DNA of 64,000 nucleotides, taken from positions 358,796 to 422,795 of the forward strand of contig JAODTK010001999.1 of assembly GCA_026419785.1 (NCBI GenBank). Reading direction: 5' to 3'. The first letter of the stretch is position 1. Each line of letters opens with the position of its first letter. Origin of the DNA: Sclerodactyla briareus (lineage: Eukaryota; Echinodermata; Holothuroidea; Dendrochirotida; Sclerodactylidae). This document shows, one piece after another, positions 33,906 to 46,770 of this stretch. Position numbers and translations under genes: made by a program. The notes beneath the pieces are model-generated. The model did no database searches, was not told where the DNA came from, and was given only the letters and a program-made list of their open reading frames with translations.

Positions 33906-36900
33906 ACCCGGTGAATACTTGTTTGTTTTTTAATCCCCCTCATAAGTCTCACAGTCGCCGCTTGATTGAATGAATGTCATACATACCAGATACCACAACA
34001 TCTCCCAATCAGAAATGATTGAAACAACTTCATTCCTGGTGACGTCACATCGAAACGCGGTGAAAAACTATAGAATGATCGTTCAGCTCGCTGATAAAAT
34101 AGAGACTAGTGGATAGCATGCTTATGAGAGCGTTCGTTCCTATATCGAGTTTTGCAAATAGGCGGGTCCGGGTCATTTGTGTGTCCGTGGCGTAGTGGTG
34201 AAGGACAAGGTATTTTCGGCAACTCTTGACCTTAAATAATACGATTTCATACGAACAGGAATACCCCCATATTTTTTTTATGTACACTTGCAGAATAAAA
34301 AAAGAGACATTCCCAAATATCTGATAGGTTACTGCTGAATAATATATTGCCCTAATTTCAACGTCGTGACTGATATTGTATTGGGAGATGTTACATTCTG
34401 ATTTGTTAGGGCTATGCTCTTCTCCGTGGGGTGGAGGTTTATGTTCACTGTATATTTCCCTACGATCCTTTGTTCTTCTTGATAAGTAAAAGTCGCCGTT
34501 TCAATGCATGGCTTCCCCGTCCAATGCTCACTTCATGGGATGTTTGTTTTAATTCATTTGTTGTAGGGAAAGAAGAAATATGTTTTTGTACACTAATGTG
34601 TAACTACTGCAGACAACAATTGGCCTACTAAGTAGACGTTAATCGTAGTAACTATTCATGAAGCGCTTCTATTACGTCGAATACTTGCTCAAAGCGGCGT
34701 TAACGATATTACCTCCGATCCTGAGTGACTCTCACAACCCGTAAAATATACATGGTATTGATCACTTCTCTAGCTTGTTCACAACCTACGCTCCATGTCG
34801 ATATGTCACTACATCATGTCCCCCGGGAGTCGCTATACTCTTCAACAGTCCACATCAAAAGTAACCACTTCTACGCTTTCGCTTGCCTTGGCGTGGTACA
34901 ATGCATAGGCGAATCCCCCGTCTGAACAGCCTGTCAAAACTCGCGATCAATGGTTCTGAAGTTCTGCCGACTGAGCATACGCTTTTTCCCTAACGAACAG
35001 TTGTGTAATCTCTGTAAATAGAGATATGTGTAGGCCCCCGTTAACAATTGTTGTATTTTTCCGGAGTGCTTCAGTTACAAACATAAACCACATTCTGTCC
35101 AATCGATTCATGGCTAATTAGCAGCGAACGGGTCCCCTGCTGCTCTACTCCGTCACTACAAGTACTGTTTGCGTTTTTCATCACGGTGCAGAAGTGTATT
35201 ACCATGATTCCATGATGGAACCGTTTAATAATCCATCTAGGGATTGAAATCGAAGAATTTTATGCTTGTTCCCATAGCCGAATAACAATGAATAACAACA
35301 ACCGTGACCTCTGCGTGTCCTCGCTCGATGCAACCAACATTTCCCCGATCTCAAGGACGACATCAGCATCTAGTCAAACAATCGTCGGGCTCTCAACCAG
35401 GGGCGACGCCACATAATTTCCCGATAGTGAGCAAGCGTTTTTTCCCGACGGGGTGGGGGGGGGTCCGATTTCCCAGTTGAAAAGTTTCGGCAGTATCGTT
35501 CGCCATAGTGCACATCACCCAAACCTATACACCAAACCTTCATTTTTCCATGTTTTTTTCATTGCTCGATTTCCGCTCCTTCGACAACCCTCTCGCTTTT
35601 GTTCCCCGACGGGGGTCCCATTTCCCCGACGGAGGGACGTGGACCCCCCCCTGGCGCCGCTCCTGCTCTCAAACATCTCATTATAGTCTCGATGACCTGT
35701 ATCACAAAATTCATCTGAATTAGAAGACTTATTACCCTTCCATATCTCTGCTGTTTCCATTTAAGTACCTTTGACGTGCTAGAGACACTCCACTCTCTGG
35801 TGGGAGCTGTTCCAGCGCTGCCTCAGGTTTTTCATCTTTTCTGGTGTGGTATTAGTTCTCTTATCATTATTATTCATTAATGACTTGTGTTGACACAAGT
35901 TCGTAAATTAACTGATCAATTAACGGCATCACCCCCTGTCAATGGTTTTTACGTTTATCAAAATGTTATCGCAAATCGTCTGTATCTATTGATTGGTGAG
36001 GTAGGAGTGTGACACCACCCCCTGTGAAAACAAGACGTCAGTCTCTGATAAATATACGGGAGGTCGGTCCAATATATTAAGGAGCGAGGCATTGGATGGC
36101 AACCGCATCCAGTGGACCATGGTCTCATAACTGCGAATGTAAGTGTACGTCTATACCTCCCCCCCCCCCTCCCCCTCCTTCTCCTGGCAGCGACCATTTG
36201 CCCCTCTCTGTCAGACCCTGCCTACGTGGTCCAACAGTCACCGTTCCCAATTATCCACACCTCGCAACCTCACACCATACAAATTCGTATATATACGCCA
36301 CTAGACGTACTACCTCATCATTAAAATTCCCTGCTATAACGTATAGTCCAACCTGACAGTTCACAAGCGAGAGTGAAACGTACCCCATTCCTACCCAAAG
36401 TACCCAACCACGATTATGGGTAGTAGAGATGGAACATTGTCATATAAGAGCGACTAACATACGAAAAACAACGTGAACCTCAGGTTTGTACCGTATGTTC
36501 CTCAGTTCATTCGTGCGTGTGTATGTGCGAGTGTACGTGTAATATTGTCGTATGCGCGCGAAAAAACCCGCGCGCGTGGGTGTATCGATCAATATATCAA
36601 TAAATGATTTTCGGAAACTTTCCTAGTTCTATTCAGAATCTTTTAGAACGGACGAATTGTCACAAAACACGCTCCTCTTGAATTCGAGAATAGTCATTTG
36701 ACGGAGCAATGTTGCGTGACTGAATAGAGGAACAAATTGCACATGTATTGAGAACTTGCAAATCCAGGATCGTATTGGTCGTTACATAGTTTCACCCTCC
36801 GAAACATTCCAGCTAGCACTACAACCCGTCCCTGCCTGTCCGTTCTCAATATAGCATCATAACGCATAGCATGACACTCACCAGGTCATAGATAATGAGA

Positions 36901-37247
36901 CGTCGTGTTGTCTCTGTGACGACCACCAGCTTCTCGACGTCTTTAGTGAGGATGCATGTGAGGGCCCTTGAGTCTGCATCGATATCAAGAGATGTCAATA
37001 GTCTGTTACCAGTCCGACCAGTACTGAGTCAAGGATACACTCGGGTTGACTCTTCCCCCACAACACGTAAATGAACCCATTGATGTCGCGCATACACTGA
37101 ACAGTAGCAACTTTTTACTCGGTTTGTTCAGCTTCGTATCACTGAGATATCGGTTTTGTTCACCGAGAGTTCGAATGCTTCACCGCCATCCTGGTCGCAC
37201 ACGAGAAGCTTGTTGCCGTCATCTATGGCTACATCTGCTGGCCATCG

Positions 37248-37401
37248 GATCATCTTAGGAGTCTCATCCTGCGCACGTGGCTCAGATCCTTGTCAAGATG
37301 TGAATGTCTCTGGTATTGTCTTGTCTTGTCTTGTCTTGTCTGTACTATGCAAACACCAACTATGGTTATCACTGCATAGGATGAGACTCCCAAAGATGAT
37401 C
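37248..37401. repeat. Inverted 23/24-bp pair around a (TTGTC)5 insertion in TRIM copy B
   Basis: GATCATCTTAGGAGTCTCAT at 37,248 is matched in reverse complement at 37,378-37,401. Between them lie (TTGTC)5 at 37,316-37,340 and about 37 nt of other sequence. Copy A has no such insertion. Confidence 0.8.
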
Positions 37402-38219
37402 ATTGCGTCACACAATAACCTGTTCATTCAGAGGGTGACGGGCTCACACGTTAATCCATTGGGCCCACTGCTGTTTCCACGAGAGTGAATTGTACTGCAG
37501 GTTACGTAAGTCATAAGTGCCGCTCAATTCGGAGGAGAGGGGCGATCAGAAAATTGGGAGTCCATCAATACACAACAGTATGTGTACGGTGTGATCAGGA
37601 AGCCACCCTTACGTTCAAATGGATACCGTTTTATAACACTCCCTGACAGATCTAGAATAGTGATACGAAATTCTTCGGCAGACACTTGCTATGATTTTGT
37701 CACCCCCGAGAGCTGCTAATTTCAATTTTTCAGAGCTCTTCGTATATGAAGTTCGCCCAATCGATGGTCAATTCCAACAAAGTTTCCATTGCAATCAATC
37801 TTCTGTGCATTGAACGAAGGCATCTGCAAGGAATCAATTTCGGGTCTGTCGAACCACTTTAGACAGGTTATCCAGGGTTGACGTTGTATTACTAGCCTCT
37901 CTCATTTCAGGGAGTTACATTGAACGTCTGTCCAGTCATGGACATTCAAGAACGCCACAAGGCCGATGAATTCAAATGTCATCTAATATAAGTGTTCTTC
38001 GGATACTTTAATGCTTCGTTCAAAGTTTCGAAAATCCCATTTCCTTGAGCATCGATGGACACTTTGAATCATCATAAGCCCTTATTCAGGGTTCGTTTAT
38101 GATCTTCAAGCTCCTTTTCCCTACTACCATGTTTCCTAGCAGTTCTGACCCTGGTACGAGTTTGACTGTTTTCTTCTCGTTTATAATTTTATCTATATTT
38201 CATTAATCTCCTTGGGGGG

Positions 38220-38248
<29 letters not shown>
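38220..38248 (+). repeat. Poly(A) tract, 29 nt, inside TRIM copy B
   Basis: Absent at the matching place in copy A (near 18,465), where the sequence runs straight into TGCTCGCTCAATTCGC. Confidence 0.95.
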
Positions 38249-38250
<2 letters not shown>

Positions 38251-39259
38251 CTCGCTCAGTTCGCTTCCTTTCCTCTTTCCTGTATGTCTGCCAAATCTTT
38301 CTGCTCCAGCTGATCAATTTCTGTGTTGCGTCGCTTCAACTCGATGCGTACACTTCATGTGGTTCTGGATTTGCCGGGTCTGTTTCATATTTCAGTCCAA
38401 ACTGATCCTTTTTGGAGTCTAAAGTTTTATTTAGTTTTGTTCGTAAATTGTTCACTTTGGTGTTCCTCTAGGAGCGCTCCCATGCGGATTGCTAAGACAC
38501 TAGACTTCTGGACATCTTTCTTCGTTCGTCGCTGGCTATTTTAGACACCTCGTGCAAATCATCCCCTTTGTGTTACCGGGTCCCCAACACGAACACAGAC
38601 TGGGGTATTTCCGCACGTGGTACAACATAGTTCAGACAATTTGTCGGGATGTTCTTTGCACCTTGGGGCTTCCTTGAGAGAAGCCAGTTCCTTCAAAGTT
38701 ATACTATTGGCTGCAGCGTCTTTCAGGGCCAGAACTTTGTTGAGATGATCCCTAACCATTCTACTAGTCTGATGGAATGTGTAACACTTCTCACAGAGGA
38801 ATCCAGTGCACTGGAAACAGTACGCCACGGCTTTCTGTTCCTCCTCACAACCAGCACATTGTTTCTCTTCTCCGCTGTCGACCGTCTGCTGCATCTGAAT
38901 AAATTGAAGCATCCTCCTTCATAACGAAGTCGGTTTTGAAGCCGTCCTATTAAAAAAAAAAAAAAAAATTCCATTGCCGTATTGCTAAGTCGTACTCCAC
39001 ACCGGACACTCGAATTCTCCTTTGGATTGGTTGGTTTTGATCAGAGTGTCCAGGCAGATGCTGCAGTAACGGTCAAGGCAGGGTACTGCTTTGGTCCCTT
39101 GAAGTTCTCCAGGCAATACGAACACTCAAAAAAGTGTTCTTCCATACTCTTCAGGATCGATGAGGTCGACGCCATTGTGTGGACGATACTGTGAAGAAAA
39201 TGAAAGTATGGTGGCATGAGCTCCTTCCGCTCCAGTCAAACACATGGGGAGGGCGTCGG

Positions 39260-40180
39260 GGGTTTTCAAGAAAAAAATGTAGGAACGAAACCTGTGTACC
39301 ATACAGTCTTTGAATTTCGTGGGTTCTCGCTGGGAATCAAGTTCGATTATCTCACAGGAAAAAAGTCCGTGAACTGCGTAGTAACAGATGCAACATCATC
39401 GCAGAACACGATTGGTACAGTAGTACTCGCTTGCTCAATTACGAGGCTGCCGACCGCATATTTTGGGCAACGTTGAGGAAGATCATTGTTTGGCTTAATA
39501 GTGAAATCGATTGTAATCTAGAAAGGATCATCTCTGATAACCTTTGAACTGATACATAACATTTGAATTATATACTCATTGAAGAATAGTGTCATGTTCG
39601 AAAGGTGTTCGGAATATGACCTTCGGTGACCTCTCGCCTAACCGGCCAGCCCAATAACTGGAGGGAACATATTATTACTTAATATGGAGACCACAGAATC
39701 CACCGGGAGTTAGCTTCACCCATCCAGGTTGGAGTTCAAAGTGAACAATGGTGTCCCGTGTTTTGTTTCGACGTGTACAGATATACGTTCAAGATACGTC
39801 TATGAACCACATTTGAAACTGATTTGGTCTGTAGGAAGTAGGGACACAAGCTTGCCGTCGAATCGTCACGAGAAATGCATTTTGCGATTGTTTACACAAA
39901 GGCTCTTTGGATGCTTTACATAATAAGTCTCTTCAATGACCTGAGTGGTAGACTAAAATGCCCACGCATCATACCATGTTTCCCGCTCGGTCAACATTCA
40001 TGAAAGCCTTAGCCTGTCAGCCTGCCGGTGGCCATAAGACTCTTGACAGCATTTTGTTTTACTATTTTCTAAGACATCAGATGACCGTGTAACAGAAATC
40101 CGTGGAAAGCTAACACCAACACTGCTCAGGTTCGACGAATCCCATGTTGGAACCAAGAGGAAGCTACACAGAAGCAAAGA
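39260..40180. other. Unassigned DNA
   Basis: Upstream of TRIM copy B, so it may hold its promoter, but it does not match the DNA upstream of copy A and no core promoter elements stand out. Confidence 0.4.
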
Positions 40181-40181
40181 G

Positions 40182-40559
40182 ATGTTTAAAGAGGAACTTT
40201 CCATTTTGAGAAGTTCATTTCATTTTAATATGGAACAGAAATATTACGTTAAAGGACGACTGCAGGCTCGGATACAAAAAGGTTATATTGTGGAGAATGG
40301 AAACTTTATCTATAGGTCCAAACCCCATTTCAATATGGTGGTTTTCTATGTGGATTATTGGCTTCAAAGTTTTGGGCCCTTGAGCAGAGAAATTGAGGAG
40401 AAGCTCAATTGCGCAATATTACACAGGATATTTTTTTCGTTTGTTTTTGATCGTTTCATTTTGTTGAATAAGTCAATATTTAGCAGAAGTTCTGTTGTCT
40501 TTCTCTCGCAAAGTACCCATCAACTCCTACCAGCCCACTACAGCAATTCTCTCCCATAG
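40182..40559 (+). CDS. Hypothetical ORF, 125 codons
   Basis: An uninterrupted plus-strand frame of mixed composition, not driven by simple repeats (for example YYVKGRLQARIQKGYIVENG in the middle). No family recognised, no promoter or splice evidence. A decayed or chance frame is as likely as a gene. Confidence 0.2.
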   Translation: MFKEELSILRSSFHFNMEQKYYVKGRLQARIQKGYIVENGNFIYRSKPHFNMVVFYVDYWLQSFGPLSREIEEKLNCAILHRIFFSFVFDRFILLNKSIFSRSSVVFLSQSTHQLLPAHYSNSLP

Positions 40560-40599
40560 ACTAAATTTTTTTCGGAGTGGAAATAATGTTTGATGCTTT

Positions 40600-41600
40600 T
40601 CATAGAAAACAAAGAAGGTTCGCAGGGTTGTGCAAGCATGACATCATTTATCATTACATGATGGGATGCCTTTTCCTCTGACAATACACTGCTTCACAAT
40701 ACCAACTTCAAATGACTATAACTCTGTACAGAAATCCTAATGAACTTCCGGTGGACTGATTCTTCCGTTTTTCATCCAGCTATTAAATTAGCCCCTGCTT
40801 AAATCATCCTGCTGTTGTCCTTCAAGCATGACCCGAGGACAGTCCGGGAGAAGTCCCCATTGGGGATGCGAGCAGACCCGCGGCAGTCTGAAAACTCCGA
40901 TCAAGGATGCGACCTTTTCAATGTCGGCCCGCTTCACCCCACAACGACCAAGCCAGCGTAACTTAAAATGGAGAGTTCGACAAACATTTTCTACTTTCAC
41001 TGCATTTCTCTTTTTTTTTCTTTTTCCTCTCTCTTTTTCCAATGAGAACCCAATTGAAGTTGAACTACGGCTCGTCTCGTTCGCGAATCAAATTTTCTTA
41101 TTCCCGGTATGCGTGCGCATTGGTTGCCAACTTTCGACTGAAGCCCGGTCGAACGTTGAAAACGGTATGGCTACAGGTTAATGGGCATTCGCCGATCTGG
41201 GTTGATTGAATCTAGGGCAGTACCGGTATTATGATTTCGGACCCCAAAGTGTGATTTGTATAGTTGAACACGACTGAGGAATAGGTAACCACGGTCACAG
41301 GAAACGACACTGATCAGTGATTTTTTCCCGAACGAACTGAGAGAACATTGTAATGTAACTTCCTTTCTCATGACTCTAAACGGGGTAATGTTTTCACAAA
41401 TAAAAGTTCATAGTGATTCTTTAATAGCCGTTGACACTAACCCCCGGAACTCTCCTAAGACCACGAGGCAATTATAAACACTGACTGTACTGAGTAATAA
41501 TGAACTCATTTCGCCCTTTCAAGTTCCCTTTGCCATTACCTTGACCTTTGACCTTGACGTCTTTTATTTCCGATAACTTCAGACTATTTCCCTAACCCCC
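40600..41600. other. Unassigned DNA
   Basis: A 117-codon plus-strand frame (40,828-41,181) opposes an 84-codon minus-strand frame. Neither has a family motif. Confidence 0.4.
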
Positions 41601-41609
41601 AAATAATGG

Positions 41610-41850
41610 AGACATACGGGGCGGCGCCATGGGGCAGATTGGCACGGCTGTCCGACTAGTGGAGTGGGTGCTGAGGGGGAGGGGTGTCCCCCTCCCCTTT
41701 GCGAGTTTTTGAGTCATTAATACTGCGTAGATGCAAAATGGTGCCACATTTGATACACTTCGTAAGTGCATATCTACGTCACGAGTTTTGACAAAAATCC
41801 ATAAATTTCTGGAAAAAGCATGACAATTTTTCCAGCAGGTCATATTTCAT
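41610..41850 (+). repeat. Fragment of family F
   Basis: GAGGGGTGTCCCCCTCCCCT, GCGTAGATGCAAxxTGG and the following A/T-rich part match the left foldback arm near 44,310-44,440. Confidence 0.6.
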
Positions 41851-42176
41851 TCGATACACCTACAAATCAACCGATGAACTGTACCTAACGTGCTGTAACA
41901 GTAGGCAAGGCTTCTTTTTTAGAAAGAATGCATGTATCGTATGCTAAGATGGTGGTAAATAATAAAAGCAAAAATGACAGTTTTTGTATTAATTTTTCTG
42001 TATTCCAAATAGAATCACTCTAGGAAAGCAATTAGAAGCAGTCTCAATCAGAAATCCACATTTACAAGCTCAATAAAAGCTGCTATTTTATTCCTTCATG
42101 CCTACATTCAAACTAGAGGCACCCCATGGTGCTTTCTCTCAAACCGTCCAAATTCAACAATGTTTAAGTTTTTGCA

Positions 42177-42461
42177 GAGAGCATCATAGGATTGTTTCAT
42201 AATTTTCCACCGAATTGCTTATTATGAAATTCCATTTTTTAACAAGTTGCATGTTTAACTAGTTGTGAAATTGTCAGACTGGCTCATTGGTTTTCAGTTT
42301 TGGTTGACGTTAGCCTTTGAGAGCATCATAGGATTGTTTCATAATTTTCCACCGAATTGCTTATTATGAAATTCCATTTTTGAAAAAGTTGCAGGTTTGA
42401 CTAGTTGTGAAATTGTCACAGACTGGCTCATTGGATTTTCAATTCTGTTGATGTTAGTCTT
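42177..42461 (+). repeat. Tandem duplication of a 142-bp unit
   Basis: GAGAGCATCATAGGATTGTT through ACTGGCTCATTGG and TTAGCCTTTGA occurs twice, starting at 42,177 and 42,319, with few differences. Confidence 0.93.
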
Positions 42462-42464
42462 TGA

Positions 42465-43240
42465 GCCTAGGCTTGTGCCACCAAGGAGTCGCTGAACATC
42501 GTGTCGAACTTTGGAGAATAGTCAACATCTGTCACATCATCTGAGCACATGATTATTTCCATGTGTTACTATGAGCTGAATTGTTAATTATGTCCCTTTA
42601 ATGACTGCTGACCTTGAATTAGACATGTGTATATTTCCGCTTTTGAGCGATCATTTGGGAGAATTGTTGAATTCCATTGGGTTTCTTTTTTAGTGCCCTG
42701 CAAGAGCGGCGATCATGAGGGGGGGGGGGACGGGAAGACGGCGTCCTCCCCCCCAATATTTTGGTTGGGGACGCGATGCATTTCATCCCCCCCCCCCCCC
42801 CAATATTTGAGCCCGACTGCTATTTCCACTGTACTACTCGACATATCCCTCAGCACCATGTTCCCAAAAATGCCTAATGACCTGCATGATCAAGTTGAGT
42901 GAATTCCTGCTGCTTCATTTCGTTTTTTTGCCGGAGTGCTCAGACATATGATGTCTTTTGTGCAGACATATGAGGTGCCTTCACAAACTCCTGAAAATTT
43001 ACTAACGTGTTCTTCTTAATTATCATGGAAAGGAAGGGTTCTCCACTATTCCCTATCGTTTGCATAGATTGTCCACCAGCTTGGTATTTGCTCCTTCATT
43101 AGACGTTTGTCCATATTCCTGCTCGGGGACCGGTAGTTAAATTAAACAAACAACATCATCGCTATTTTGAGGTGAAGGGGGTTGAGCGACGGGGGCTAGG
43201 TCTACCACCGGCTGGATCTGTGGTTTTTAATTTATTTATG
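42465..43240. other. Unassigned DNA with G and C runs
   Basis: A G run near 42,719 and a C run near 42,788 lie 60 bp apart within a GGACGGG...CCCCCAATATTT context that resembles a small inverted element. No gene seen. Confidence 0.4.
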
Positions 43241-43241
43241 G

Positions 43242-43661
43242 GTGCGACACTTGTTTAAAGTTGGGTGCACGTCACATACTATCACTAATGAGGGCACACG
43301 GTGCGCGGCATCGAATACGGCCAGGGAAACGCCACAAAAAATGCGTCGTCAAAAAGAAATGATTCTAAATTCAGTGGAGAAAAGGCCAGTCCATAAATAT
43401 GTCTACATTTTCGATGGAATGACCCAAGTGAACAAAAAAATGACAATTCGCTTCGAATGCATCAAAGTGAACAAATTAATGTGTTTCGCGCGTGTACTAG
43501 TGGGGGATTCTGTCCCATCTCTCCCCTCCTTCATCTCCACACACTCTATGAGATTTCCGCCGCATTGGCCCCCTAACCTATACATAATTTGTGAGGTGAA
43601 ATCGTACAACAACATTCTCATTTACCTTAAAAACTACAATCAACTCGTCTTTGATTACTGA
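43242..43661 (+). CDS. Hypothetical ORF, 139 codons
   Basis: One of the longest plus-strand frames not created by a simple repeat. Its composition is protein-like (a KYVYIFDGMTQVNKKMTIRF segment mid-way) but no family is recognised. It ends 60 bp before the left end of the large foldback. Confidence 0.25.
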   Translation: MRHLFKVGCTSHTITNEGTRCAASNTARETPQKMRRQKEMILNSVEKRPVHKYVYIFDGMTQVNKKMTIRFECIKVNKLMCFARVLVGDSVPSLPSFISTHSMRFPPHWPPNLYIICEVKSYNNILIYLKNYNQLVFDY

Positions 43662-43720
43662 ACCATTTAGACCTCCTGTCCGTTTCCTCCTCCCTCGACC
43701 ACGCGCCCTATGGAACCCAG

Positions 43721-46700
43721 GGACGTAGCTAAGTCATAGATTGCGGGGGGGGGGGGTGCAGAATAAAAAAATCCAACTGGCTAGATTCCATTTTTCCAAC
43801 TCATCCCACCCCCTATAACGAAAGGTGCATTTTTGGCTTCCCTTTTTTGTCATCTGGGGGGCTCCGGCCCTTTTTATTTTAAGATGTTTTGTCAACTTTG
43901 TGCAAATGTTTCAATCGAGACCGAGAGTTCACAGATGTGGAAGTTCAGTGAAGTGAGTCAATTGAAGCCCATCTCATCCGAGAACTGCTTTCGAGGATGG
44001 ACTGTGGACATCCACCGAATGTACGGAAGATGGCGACTCGACCACCAAAGCTCTCGAGTAAGATACACCAGTAACACACGCATATAAACTGTAGCCTCCT
44101 CTCTATACCAAGTGCTATTTATAGTGCCATTCAGACGGACCTTAGTGGCACTCTCGGTATTTGGAAGTTGGGGGGTTATTTGGCCGCTGGTCTCCACAAG
44201 CTCACAACTGACCACAGCACTGACAGAGTGCCGAATCTTATAACAATCATTGGCGTAGACGTCGTTTTGAGCGGGATGCCGAAGTTTGATATTGATCCTG
44301 GGGAGGGGTCTAAGGGAGGAGGTGTCCCCCTCCCCTCTGCAAAATTTGCATTTCTCCGTGACCGTAGATGCAATTTGGGGCAATACAGCACTCCAAAACC
44401 TCACTTCATTCCAGAAATAATTTCGCATTTCACATGTCCTAGAATGCTATTTGTTTTTCTCTCTTCTCTCCCATCAAATCGATGGCACAACTAGAATTAA
44501 GTAATTTAGATCTCACCTTTTCAGAGGACCGCCGATGCCCCCCTCCTCCCAACTCTAGAAGAATTTTTGCATTTCAGATGGCCTTAGATGCAATCTGAAA
44601 TGCATTATTAACACTCCTACTTCACATCGTTTCCCAGATATAATTTTGCATTTTCCCGTCCTGCTGCGACTTGCTACTCAGAGAGCTTGTGATTTTTCTG
44701 CTAAATTGTAACGGAGCTCCATGGGGCAGTAAGAGGCTCTTTTTGGGTTGGTGTAATTCTTACCTGACAGCGGACCGCCACATAGGCATACGGTGTAGTC
44801 CGTACGTGTCGCCCTAACATTTTTTTGCGTTTTTTTGTTCGGGCATTCTATCCATAAATTTCATTTCTCAGTGGGGCAAAAGAATCCTATCTAAGCGGGG
44901 CGCCACTATTGGTTAGCCGCGGAGCGTCCAATCGAATTTTTTGTTGCGCAATTCCCAGATGTCCGGAATTAACTCGTTCCAAGTCCAGGCGTTTTTGGCT
45001 CCACCGGCGCATTTTGTGATCAAAATTTTTGTAATCGGTGGAAAATTTAACATTTTGTCAGAGACCTCGATCTACTCGCTGCCTCGGCTCAACTTACTGT
45101 TTCAACAGTTTTTGCTCCTTACTACTGCAACCTGTGTACGCAAGTCCGCATTTTTTTGGGGGGGGGTTCCCAGGCACATTTGGAAACACAGTATCTCGTT
45201 GTCCACGCCTTAGCTGACTAACCCGGACGCTTTTTGTATGTTTTATCCCATGCAGAATTACAAATTGCACTACCTAATGTAAAAAATGTCTTGTGGGCAA
45301 TCCGCGATTTTTAACAAAGCTTTTTCCGTTCGGTTGTACGCGACTCTAATCCTGCCCTAATCTCTATCATAGCATAGCCAACAATTGATTGTCATCATGG
45401 TGTCGTCGGACCGTTTTGAAAAAGGAAAATTTCAGATTTTCATACTCTCCAGATCGACGGAACGGTCACTTGCCATGCTCCAATAGCAACCTGCCTCTCA
45501 TATGTGTGATTTAGTAAAAGACAGACAAAAAAGTTGTCATTGTGCATACTAGATGATTTACCGAATATCGCACATGGCCTTTTTTATTACCCTTTCCTAC
45601 TCTGCTTTGTTTCCTTTGGATCCAGGGGTACCGAACGTCTCTGGTGGGGATCGAGGGAAAAGCCATAGGCGTACGGGCCACTCCAATTGGGAGCAGAAAT
45701 TGTACCGTGTACCCAAATTTTACAATTCAGTCACTGGAAATACGGGCGCGCGGCAGGAGCGCGCGGAGCAGCGCGGAAAAAATTCATGTTTTCCCCCGGG
45801 CATTTTATCGAAAAGTCTGCGAAAAATCATGCCATTTTTTTCACTCTTCCTTCTTCTTCTCCAATTTTTTTTACGAAATTTTCGCTAGCTAGAAATTTTT
45901 TCATCTCAGAAACATGGAGGGGGGCAGTCTGCCCCAAGCTTCTGAAATCAAATCGAGTGAACAAAATGATTCGAACGATTACATCGCAATATTTAGCCTA
46001 CACAAACGCTGGAGAAAAACGCCATTGCGCGCGGAAACACAATTCAAAATTATGCAATTCTGGGCTATTAGATTTAAAATTCGGGAACTCCGGTATGAAC
46101 ACATGGGTAATCCTTCGACTTCGGCCCTAGTCGCGGGGCCAGATCTACACGTGGGGTCCGCACCTGAATTAGTGGACTTGAGTCAATTCCACGCGATTCT
46201 TGTTTGGTAAGACGAAAATTATCAGTTTTGAGTGATACAAAATCGGGCATGTGCCTATTATTTTTTTACGGTCCGGAAAAGTGGGGGGGGGGGACAATCG
46301 ATATGCTATTTTTTTAAAGTGGGGGGACTGTCCCCTACCCCCCCCCCCCCCCCCGTCCTCCCCTGTTGCCGGCCCATGATTGCCATACAAATACCGACAA
46401 GTCAATCACGGCGGTCGTTGTAAACATTCGTGTTATTCAAAGAAGAAAGTAATGTAATTGTGCGCGCAAGCGCGCAAAATTTTTTTGCACAGTATATCTG
46501 TAAAAATACATTCTTTGTTTAATTGTTTCACACATCAACCGTTTTTACATTAATAAGAAATTTCCCTTGGTCGGTTGGAACATTTACAAAGTTGACTGGG
46601 CCTCGGACCTCAGTCGTAAAATATACAATCTTGCGATCTGTCAGAAATTCACTGATATTCGAAATTCCATCCCCAACTGCAAGTTGCTCTGATCCATTTT

Positions 46701-46770
46701 TTTTTGGGGGGGTGAGACACCCCCCCCCCCCCCACACACCCCCGCTCCTCGACGTCCCTGGCATGGGCGC
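43721..46770 (+). mobile_element. Left arm of an 8.5-kb foldback (family F)
   Basis: The arm begins GGACGTAGCT and is the reverse complement of 49,280-52,259, collinear throughout. Matching anchors: 43,721/52,259, 44,160/51,824, 45,562/50,488, 46,140/49,940 and 46,590/49,470; each pair sums to about 96,000. A terminus-like TGGCGTAGAC at about 44,255 is mirrored at about 51,726, suggesting one element nested in another before the arms diverged. No protein frame is shared by the arms. Confidence 0.85.
46338..46354 (+). repeat. Poly(C) tract, 17 nt
   Basis: Near the inner end of the left foldback arm. The right arm has G and C runs in the matching zone (49,723-49,750). Confidence 0.93.

Larger units (their letters stand above)
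36881..39175 (-). pseudogene. TRIM-family RING/B-box/coiled-coil/propeller gene, copy B (disrupted)
   Basis: Same layout as copy A. ATG at 39,175 opens MASTSSILKSMEEHFFECSY, then a RING with a visible PCLDRYCSICLDTL segment in a shifted frame. Then B-box 1 (CAGCEEEQKAVAYC, CEKCYTFH), B-box 2 (CKEHPDKLSELCCTTC), a broken coiled coil, and a propeller ending at the GTGAGT donor at 36,881. B-box 2 is better preserved here than in copy A. Disruptions include A17 at 38,952-38,968 between RING and B-box 1, A29 at 38,220-38,248 in the coiled-coil region, and an insertion near 37,318-37,405 in the propeller. A disrupted paralogue is the simplest reading; assembly error remains possible. Confidence 0.75.
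34150..39260 (-). repeat. Segmental duplication, copy B (contains a TRIM gene)
   Basis: Same-orientation partner of 14,480-19,460. Noncoding stretches differ by frequent small indels, while the propeller-coding exon is much closer between copies. Copy B is slightly longer because of a 29-nt A run, a 17-nt A run and an ~88-bp insertion. Confidence 0.95.

Noticed and set aside
40828-41181. 117-codon plus-strand frame with a matching minus-strand frame (LRWLGRCG-like)
   Set aside because: It faintly resembles RLRWLGH segments of some LINE families, but no further motif follows, so no assignment is made.
44168-46130. Open frames of 70-150 codons in the foldback arms
   Set aside because: Not conserved between the two arms and built partly from homopolymers.
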